From CAYXDO01 sp964463485 (GTDB lineage: Bacteria > Myxococcota > Kuafuiibacteriia > Kuafuiibacteriales > Kuafuiibacteriaceae), in contig CAYXDO010000210.1 in assembly GCA_964463485.1 (NCBI GenBank), forward strand, positions 1 to 17,545: a stretch of DNA of 17,545 nucleotides, read 5' to 3'. Shown in pieces: positions 12,429 through 17,545 of this stretch. A program made the position numbers and the translations under genes. The notes under the pieces are model-generated. The model did not search any database, was not told where the DNA came from, and saw only the letters and a list, made by a program, of their open reading frames with translations. Each line of letters starts with the position of its first letter. Positions within the stretch are counted from its first letter, which is position 1.

Positions 12429-14936
12429 GTGCGGCAGTCGCTGCGGCAACACCTCGTCCTCTTGCTTGTGTCGGGCTGTGCGGCGGACAGCTCATGGATT
12501 TCTCTGTGGGTCGATGCCGACCCCGCCGTCGTAGCGCTGGCGCGCTCGGCCCGAGTCGTCATCGCCAACGATGGCCGAGCTCTGGATGAGACAGGGCCGA
12601 TCGAGCTCTCCGGACAGACTCCCGAATGTCTGCCGTTTTCGATCGGGCTCGCACCGTCCGAAGGAAGCGAAAGCTCTGACTTGTCCTTTGCTGTCGAGCT
12701 CGAAATCTCGACGGGTCAGAAACTGACTCGATCGTATGTCACTCGATTTCTCGAGAGTCCCGCCCTGTTCGAGGTCTTCTTTGGCGCCGATTGTCTCGGT
12801 CCGGGTGGCTGCGGTCCTCGGCCCGTCGAGCCCGAGCTCGTAGACCCAGCCGAAGTCGAGAGGCGGACACGAGAATCCGAATGCAGAGCTCCAGAAGGCG
12901 TCCTCGAGTGCATCGATTCCAAACGATGTTACGGGCCGAGTGGCTTGGTCTGTGGCGAGTGCCTGCCTTCCAAACCGCTCCCTCCGGCCGCGCCCCAGCC
13001 CCCTGCGCTGCCGAGCCCGCCGGAGCTCTTGCCGTGCCCTGCCGGCTTCGAGGACTCGAGCGGAGGCTGCGACCCCAGGCCAGACGGACGATTCCCGTCG
13101 TGCGCCGCCGATGAGTCCTGGTTGGTGGGTTCGAGCACGTGTGCTGCGCTGTCGGTTTGTTCGGGGCGTTGGCCTGCGACCATTCCGCCCGGGGCTTACT
13201 ACGTCGACCCTCGAGCGCCTGACGGCGACGGTACGCTCTCCAATCCCTGGTCGCACTTCGAGGAGGTGCGCGTGCCGGAGGGATCCATCGTCGCGCTCGC
13301 GGAAGGTGAGTACGGCGATCTCTCGGTGAGCCGTGCGATCCAGCTCGTCGGGGCCTGTTCGCGAACGACCCGGCTTTCGAAGCTGACCGTGAGTGGTGGG
13401 TTGGTTCGCGTCTCCGAGCTCTACCTCTCCAAGCTCGATCAGACGGGAGGCCGAGTCGTGGTGACACGAAGTGAGATCGAGGACTCGAAGGTGGTCAGCG
13501 GCCGATTCGACGAAGTATTGGTCCGGAGTCTCCAAGTCCTCGGATCGAGCGTCTCCGGAGACCGGCTGACTGTGCTCGGCGACGCCTCCATTTCTGGAAC
13601 GGCGACCTTCCGGGACTTCGCTGTTAGCGGCTCCCTCCGGATCGAAGCCTCAGGAGATCTCGAAGTCTTGCGATCGGAGTTGGCCCGCGTCGAGGTGTTC
13701 GGGGCGTTCAAAGCAACTGAAGCCCACCTCTCTGGAACTCTCACGAGCCACGGCCAGGTCGCCATCGAGAGATTCACGGCGGAGGCCGGGGTCGAATCCG
13801 ATTCGGGCGAGGTGACGTTGATCGACGGGCTGATGCGACGGACCGGAATCTCGATCGCCGGGTCCGCGCTGCAGGCCACCCGAGTCCGCGTCGAGTCTCC
13901 GCTCGCAGCGGGCGTCGAGCTCAGCGGGCCGAACGCCATCGGCTCCATTCGGGACTTGGTGGTCCTCAGCCCACGGCCGGTCGAAGCGAGACTCTTCGAC
14001 GAGGCGGAGCCATTGCCCGATCCTGCCGCGGGCAGCGGTGTGTTGGTCCTCGCGGGCGCCGTCGCGACCCTTCAGAAGGCCCGGATCGAAGGCCACCGTA
14101 TTCATGCCATCGCAGTCGATGGCTCGATCACGGTATCTGACCTCTCGATCGCCGCACCCAATCCCGACAGTGACCGCGCGGCGGGGATCATCGTGAGCGC
14201 GGCGAGCCGGGCTCAAATTCGGCGGGCGTCCTTTTTCGACGGTCGTGATGTCGTCATCCGCGTCCTTTCGGGCCGAAGCGATTCCGCAAACATCGAGCTG
14301 GAGGACCTCGAGGTGGGTCCGACCACGGGAACGCCAGCTCGGCGGCTGGGCATCGGGCTCGAGGTGGGATCGAGAGACGCGAGACATGAGCTCGCGAAGG
14401 TGTCCATGAGGCGGGCGCGATTCTCGGGGAACCTGGGTGCGGCCGTCGCCATTTGGAGAGGAGACCTCGAGTTCGAGGACTTGGAGGTAGAGGACACTTG
14501 GTTCGACCGAACCGACTTCATCCAAGGAAGTGCCTTGTACGTCAACACGGACTGCAAAGCGGAAGGGACTCGAGCTCGATTCTTACGGAGCCAGTCCTCT
14601 GCCATGACCGCGAACGGAATGGGTGCCAGCATTCACATCACCGACTATGAAGCTCGACTCACGACGTGCGACGATGATGACTACTGCAACCTCGTCGACG
14701 GGGTCGGGGCAGTCTCTCAAAACTTGGCGTACATCGAGGTCGAGCGCTTCCTGATCTCGGAAAATGCCTCGAGCGGTGTCGAGATCAACCTGGGTGCGAG
14801 CGCTGACCTTCGGGACGGCGAAATCTCTGGGAACGTCAACGGAACCGTCGTTCGAGAGCCTGGATATGACCTCACCCGAATTGCTCGCGGCGTGCTGTAC
14901 CGGGAAAATGGGATCAACATCTTCGCGGCGGAGTGA
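12429..14936 (+). CDS. Large outer-surface lipoprotein with Cys/Pro-rich region and beta-helix
   Basis: The protein has 835 residues from a GTG start, 43 bases after sctV. Its short signal peptide ends in a good lipobox, LLLVSGC (Cys17). Residues about 20-120 look like a small beta domain. Residues 120-245 are rich in Cys, including a CxxC pair (VCGEC), with a Pro-rich spacer (PLPPAAPQPPALPSPP). From YYVDP (257) onward, short repeating beta strands with Val/Leu/Ser periodicity (DLSVSRAIQLVGAC, LTVSGGLVRVSELYLS) indicate a right-handed parallel beta-helix of the pectate-lyase/DUF1565 style, running to the end. The YYVDPRAPDGDGTLSNPW entry motif is typical of these. No catalytic residues were identified, so binding or adhesion is as likely as polysaccharide cleavage. 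It may be co-transcribed with sctV, though functional linkage is unproven. Confidence 0.85.
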   Translation: MRQSLRQHLVLLLVSGCAADSSWISLWVDADPAVVALARSARVVIANDGRALDETGPIELSGQTPECLPFSIGLAPSEGSESSDLSFAVELEISTGQKLTRSYVTRFLESPALFEVFFGADCLGPGGCGPRPVEPELVDPAEVERRTRESECRAPEGVLECIDSKRCYGPSGLVCGECLPSKPLPPAAPQPPALPSPPELLPCPAGFEDSSGGCDPRPDGRFPSCAADESWLVGSSTCAALSVCSGRWPATIPPGAYYVDPRAPDGDGTLSNPWSHFEEVRVPEGSIVALAEGEYGDLSVSRAIQLVGACSRTTRLSKLTVSGGLVRVSELYLSKLDQTGGRVVVTRSEIEDSKVVSGRFDEVLVRSLQVLGSSVSGDRLTVLGDASISGTATFRDFAVSGSLRIEASGDLEVLRSELARVEVFGAFKATEAHLSGTLTSHGQVAIERFTAEAGVESDSGEVTLIDGLMRRTGISIAGSALQATRVRVESPLAAGVELSGPNAIGSIRDLVVLSPRPVEARLFDEAEPLPDPAAGSGVLVLAGAVATLQKARIEGHRIHAIAVDGSITVSDLSIAAPNPDSDRAAGIIVSAASRAQIRRASFFDGRDVVIRVLSGRSDSANIELEDLEVGPTTGTPARRLGIGLEVGSRDARHELAKVSMRRARFSGNLGAAVAIWRGDLEFEDLEVEDTWFDRTDFIQGSALYVNTDCKAEGTRARFLRSQSSAMTANGMGASIHITDYEARLTTCDDDDYCNLVDGVGAVSQNLAYIEVERFLISENASSGVEINLGASADLRDGEISGNVNGTVVREPGYDLTRIARGVLYRENGINIFAAE

Positions 14937-15005
14937 GCTCGCAGGGGCCTTTGGGCCTTTGAACTGGCCATGGTCACGTTCCTGCGAAATGAGTTGAGTT
15001 ACTCG

Positions 15006-15089
15006 GTGTCTCGACCAGCTCGGCCCCAACACGCTCACGCTGACGGGCACACGGACCAAATCTTCGTCGTGAACGTCGTGGACTCGTAA
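15006..15089 (+). pseudogene. Frameshifted remnant of an Ig-like adhesin domain
   Basis: Two overlapping frames each give half of a typical Ig-like strand pair: LDQLGPNTLTLTGT (15010-15051), then DQIFVVNVVDS and a TAA (15054-15089) in the next frame. Together they look like the end of one beta-sandwich repeat with a single frameshift. The surrounding 14937-15115 stretch holds no other gene. This fits the broken adhesin/RHS pieces on its right. Confidence 0.35.
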
Positions 15090-15115
15090 GCTTTCTTGTA
15101 TGTGTCCAAGTGTAT

Positions 15116-15151
15116 GCGGAAGACGCGGAAGACGCGGAAGACGCGGAAGAC
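15116..15151. repeat. Four perfect tandem copies of GCGGAAGAC
   Basis: The 9-bp unit repeats four times without error and is followed by GTCTCCGC, the near inverse of the unit lacking one T, so the right end can fold into a hairpin. The reverse complement, GTCTTCCGC, belongs to the same pyrimidine-rich style as the GTCCTCTGT blocks elsewhere in the window. It abuts the left edge of a duplicated adhesin segment (15159) and may mark a recombination joint. Confidence 0.9.
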
Positions 15152-15158
15152 GTCTCCG

Positions 15159-15308
15159 CTTGACGAGGCTGGTGGCCACGGACGACGATCCGGGCGAGGC
15201 TCCAGCCGTGCGATACTCGCTCGACGAAGCACCGATGGGCAGCCGGTTAGATCCCATCACGGGTGACTTCAGCTATCGCCCGACCGCGCCGCACGGAGCG
15301 CTGAGCGT
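15159..15308 (+). repeat. Duplicated adhesin segment, copy 1 (complete)
   Basis: Positions 15159-15233 are identical to 17418-17492. Positions 15256-15308 match 17493-17545 with one substitution. Copy 1 has 22 extra bases (15234-15255) that copy 2 lacks. Copy 1 reads through the conserved Ig-like motif APMGSRLDPITGDFSY, so it is the ancestral form. Confidence 0.95.
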
Positions 15309-15636
15309 GACCGTGCGAGCCTTCGACCCACGCGGAGCCTTCGTCTTGCGGACCTTCGCGCTCTCGACACAGCCCGACACCACGCCGCTGGTGGTCACGG
15401 TGAGTATCACGCCGAGGAGAGTCGGGATCGGCCAGCCCGGAGGTGGGGCCCTTACGTATTCCTACGATGCCGCGGGGAATCAGACTGGACTGAGTTATCC
15501 GAATGGCATCAATGAAACACGAACGTACGACGATTTGAATCGAGTTGAAAGCATCGAGGCCTCAGGGCCATTTGACGTCGTTACGAGCTTCCGCTATAAG
15601 TACACTCGACGAGACGGGGCGAAGGAGGGCCGTGTA
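15159..15636 (+). pseudogene. Fragment of adhesin/RHS gene: Ig-like end fused to a short RHS-core piece
   Basis: The frame is open from about 15100, but true homology starts at 15159. It encodes the last part of an Ig/cadherin-like domain (TRLVATDDDPGEAPAVRY, then APMGSRLDPITGDFSYRP), a linker, and one to two RHS YD-repeats (YSYDAAGNQTGLSYPNG, then YDDLNRVESI). A full RHS protein would have thousands of residues here, so this is a fragment with a large internal loss. It has no start codon of its own with ribosome-site support. It runs in frame, without a stop, into the next gene, whose own start lies inside its tail. The C-terminal YD-repeat piece resembles displaced RHS tips. Confidence 0.6.
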
Positions 15637-16353
15637 ATGCGCGACAACCCAACTAGATTTGGAGACCGTTGGGTTCTTCGTTTGCTACTTTCGGTCGTTG
15701 GATCGCCCGCCGCGTTGGGTTCACTCGGAATCGCGAGGGACGGTGCTGCTTGCACCGGCGGTTCCCTCCCAGTGAGCCCTGAAGACCTCGTTCGCGAGTC
15801 TGACGTGATCGTACGAGTGAAGGCAATTCAAGTCGTACCGGGCGTGGTTTTGCGCGAATCGGGCGAGTATGACCTTGGCCACTTGGTTCGCTTGTCGTCG
15901 ATCGCAGGTGCTGACCCGTACGTGAAGCACGCATATTCTCGTCCTTGGGCGGCGATTCGTCACATACTCGGGCGGGACCGCGACGATTATCGACTAGTCG
16001 AATTCGAAACCCGTGAGTTAGTGAAGGGTAGCACAGTCTCGGCGCGGCTCCATGCCGTGGCGTTGCCAAGTAGTTGTTGTTTCGGGCGGATATCCAAGGC
16101 CGTTCCATACACTACTCCGCGAAGAAGTGCCCAGCTGGGTTGCTTTGCATTCGATTATCGTATAGGCGCAGAGTATCTGTTTATTCTGCAAGGTGGCGTG
16201 CTGTACCACCGAATTGGGGCGCCACTCAACGAAGAAGTTCGTGGTCCCGACGATCCCTGGCTAAATTGGGTGAAAAAACAGGTGAGACAGAGCATTGAGG
16301 TCCCCCCAAATTCGGACAGTGCCGCCCCCCAAATTCAAGCCGTGCCCCTGTGA
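15637..16353 (+). CDS. Low-GC secreted hypothetical protein between adhesin/RHS fragments
   Basis: The protein has 238 residues. The start at 15637 is chosen because a perfect AAGGAGG lies 8 bases upstream and a signal-peptide-like N-terminus follows: basic start, then hydrophobic RWVLRLLLSVVGSPAALGSL, with probable cleavage near GAACT. Mature features are four cysteines (39, 147, 148, 169), a strand DVIVRVKAIQVVPGVV, a motif FETRELVKGS, a hydrophobic EYLFILQGG, and a close APLNEEVRGPDDPWLNWVKKQ. This arrangement recalls small secreted beta-barrel proteins with TIMP/NTR-like form, but no family is certain. Sampled 60-base lines have 43-53% G+C, against about 68% in a sampled line of the lipoprotein gene, suggesting acquisition. 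It sits where RHS C-terminal cassettes would lie, although nothing in it looks like a toxin or immunity protein. Confidence 0.75.
   Translation: MRDNPTRFGDRWVLRLLLSVVGSPAALGSLGIARDGAACTGGSLPVSPEDLVRESDVIVRVKAIQVVPGVVLRESGEYDLGHLVRLSSIAGADPYVKHAYSRPWAAIRHILGRDRDDYRLVEFETRELVKGSTVSARLHAVALPSSCCFGRISKAVPYTTPRRSAQLGCFAFDYRIGAEYLFILQGGVLYHRIGAPLNEEVRGPDDPWLNWVKKQVRQSIEVPPNSDSAAPQIQAVPL
16302..16336. repeat. Direct repeat CCCCCCAAATTC, 23 bp apart
   Basis: Exact 12-mers occur at 16302-16313 and 16325-16336, at the end of the secreted-protein gene. Read on the other strand, the first becomes CACTGTCCGAATTTGGGGGG, which resembles an insertion-sequence end. No transposase or target duplication is visible, so this is at most a relic. 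The stretch 16354-16425 holds no gene. Confidence 0.5.
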
Positions 16354-16425
16354 CCAATTTGCGGTGGGCGGTCGGAAATGCTCCGTAGTGACTCACCCGA
16401 GTTTTGCGTGACAGGCGGGGGGTAG

Positions 16426-17545
16426 GGGTCCAGCGCGGCCTGGGTTCCCGATCCTATCCTTGGCTACTCGATGGCCAACGTGACCTTGCCGCTCGGGCTG
16501 CATCGCCTCGACTCCCTCAGCCCCGCTGTCTTGATCGGCGGAGTCTCGATGGGTTATGGGTTCGGGAGCGCCCACGGCACGGCCGTCGAGTGGCGGCTCA
16601 ATCAGCTCGGGCGGCCTTGTGTCCCAGCGGCGGGAGCGCCGGGTGATTTGAACGACGACGACTGCGACGGCAGGATCGACGAGGAGCTCGCGAACGTGGT
16701 CGACGATGACGGAGACTCGAGAGTCGACGAGGACCTCGCGCGCGGTCAGGGCTACGCGCAGGCGCCGCCCATCGCCTATGGCTTTGCGCTCACGACCCAG
16801 GAAGACCGGTCGATCGCGCTGACGTTGCCGGCCTTCGACGTGAATGGTGATCCTCTGTTCTTCGACGTCGTGGGAGCGCCCGCGCGAGGCACGCTGCACC
16901 CGCTATCGCCGCCGAACGTCGCTGCGCCGGCGTTCGCATCGCTGATCGGCCTGGGGCCGACGATGGTGTACCGGCCGCTGCCCGACGACTTTGGCGCGGA
17001 CGAGCTCAGATTCGTGGCGCGCGATCCGACCGGAGCGTCGAATGTCGCAGTCGTCCCAATTCAGGTGGTGGAGGCGCCGGACGCGCCCAACATCACCTCC
17101 ACGCCCCAAATCACGTCGGTCCTCGAGGGGGATGAGTTTGCGTACGACGCGACGGCGAACGATCCCGATCCGGGTCAAGCGGTGACCTGGACGCTGCCGT
17201 TGGCGCCGCAGGGAGCGAGCGTATCGGCCTCGGGGCAGGTTCGGCTCCTGACCTCCAACGCGGTCGTCGGGCCGCAGCTCTTTACGCTGCAAGCGACTGA
17301 CCCGACGGGTCTCAGCGACACGCAGTCTTTCACGGTCGAAGTGATCGACGTGAACGCCCCGCCCCGCTGGACTACGGACCTACCCAACCCGGGTCCGCTG
17401 CCCCTCGGGGAGCTCTACTTGACGAGGCTGGTGGCCACGGACGACGATCCGGGCGAGGCTCCAGCCGTGCGATACTCGCTCGACGAAGCACCATCACGGG
17501 TGACTTCAGCTATCGCCCGCCCGCGCCGCACGGAGCGCTGAGCGT
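16426..17545 (+). pseudogene. N-terminally truncated, frameshifted adhesin: IgGFc-like tail, MopE motif, Ig-like domains
   Basis: The frame opens at 16426 after a stop; the first ATG is 16471, with no ribosome site. The opening residues (NVTLPLGLHRLDS, then VSMGYGFGSAHGTAVEW) match the end of an IgGFc-binding-type domain, so the natural N-terminus is missing. A MopE-like calcium/metal motif follows (LNDDDCDGRIDEE and a second DDDGDSRVDED, about 16648-16738). Two Ig/cadherin-like domains come next (VVEAPDAPNITSTPQI, then SFTVEVIDVNAPPRW). The 22-bp deletion near 17492 shifts the frame, and translation stops at 17541 instead of reading GDFSYRP. The window ends inside the duplicated segment, so the rest of the gene probably continues. 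It may be a decayed gene, a partial duplication, or an assembly error at a repeat. Confidence 0.6.
17418..17545 (+). repeat. Duplicated adhesin segment, copy 2 (22-bp deletion)
   Basis: It is identical to 15159-15233 over its first 75 bases, and the next 53 bases match 15256-15308 with one substitution (C for A). The 22 bases between those blocks in copy 1 are missing. CC lies at both edges of the loss, enough for slippage. The match continues to the last base of the window. Confidence 0.95.

Noticed and set aside
12492..14525. Long minus-strand frames opposite the lipoprotein gene
   Set aside because: The plus strand has a signal peptide, lipobox and beta-helix pattern; the minus frames have none and are composition artefacts.
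14937..14970. GGCCTTTGGGCC as a terminator after the lipoprotein gene
   Set aside because: The stem is only four base pairs with a very short T-run, too weak to call.
15116..15151. Tandem GCGGAAGAC as a CRISPR
   Set aside because: Units are 9 bp and directly adjacent with no spacers.

Overview
The window looks like chromosomal DNA from a high-GC, predatory or soil-type delta-proteobacterial lineage, most probably Myxococcota. This is inferred from the protein families present and not from any marker gene: a Hanks-type Ser/Thr kinase with a PEGA tail, FHA-type sigma-54 activators, a MopE-like DCDGxxDE motif, IgGFc-binding-like, Ig-like and RHS modules, and a large Cys-rich beta-helix lipoprotein. 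No rRNA, tRNA, CRISPR array or transposase was seen.

Layout. (1) Positions 1-272 are non-coding and hold short tandem and dispersed repeats. (2) Positions 273-3896, minus strand, hold a tight five-gene operon. In transcription order it encodes a Ser-rich protein with a needle-like C-terminus, a coiled-coil protein, a Gly/Ala-rich two-to-three-segment membrane protein, a one-segment membrane protein, and a papain-like cysteine protease candidate. I read it as type III secretion (T3SS) cargo: filament, translocators and effector. A near-consensus sigma-54 promoter and an upstream dyad precede it. (3) Positions 4214-6579, plus strand, hold two translationally coupled sigma-54 activator-like AAA+ proteins. 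The first has an intact FHA domain and GAFTGA loop but no DNA-binding domain. The second has a degenerate FHA-like domain and an intact Fis-type HTH, but the GAFTGA segment is deleted. (4) A small ORF follows at 6618, with a second sigma-54-like site in front of it. (5) Positions 6879-9175, minus strand, hold a PEGA Ser/Thr kinase and a TPR/membrane partner. (6) Positions 9215-12385, plus strand, hold a T3SS export block: an SctX-like protein, a TPR protein (SctY-like) and SctV. (7) Positions 12429-14936 encode a beta-helix lipoprotein. (8) From 14937 to the window end lie broken pieces of a giant adhesin/RHS gene. These include a duplicated 128-150 bp segment in which one copy carries a 22-bp frameshifting deletion. 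A lower-GC secreted-protein gene sits between the pieces.

Working model (inference). The kinase senses export or envelope state and phosphorylates threonines. The FHA domain of the first activator reads phosphothreonine. The two half-activators assemble into a mixed AAA+ ring in which one paralogue contacts sigma-54 and the other contacts DNA. That ring then switches on the divergent cargo operon for a T3SS whose export gate is encoded a few kilobases away. The split activator pair is the most novel item in the window.
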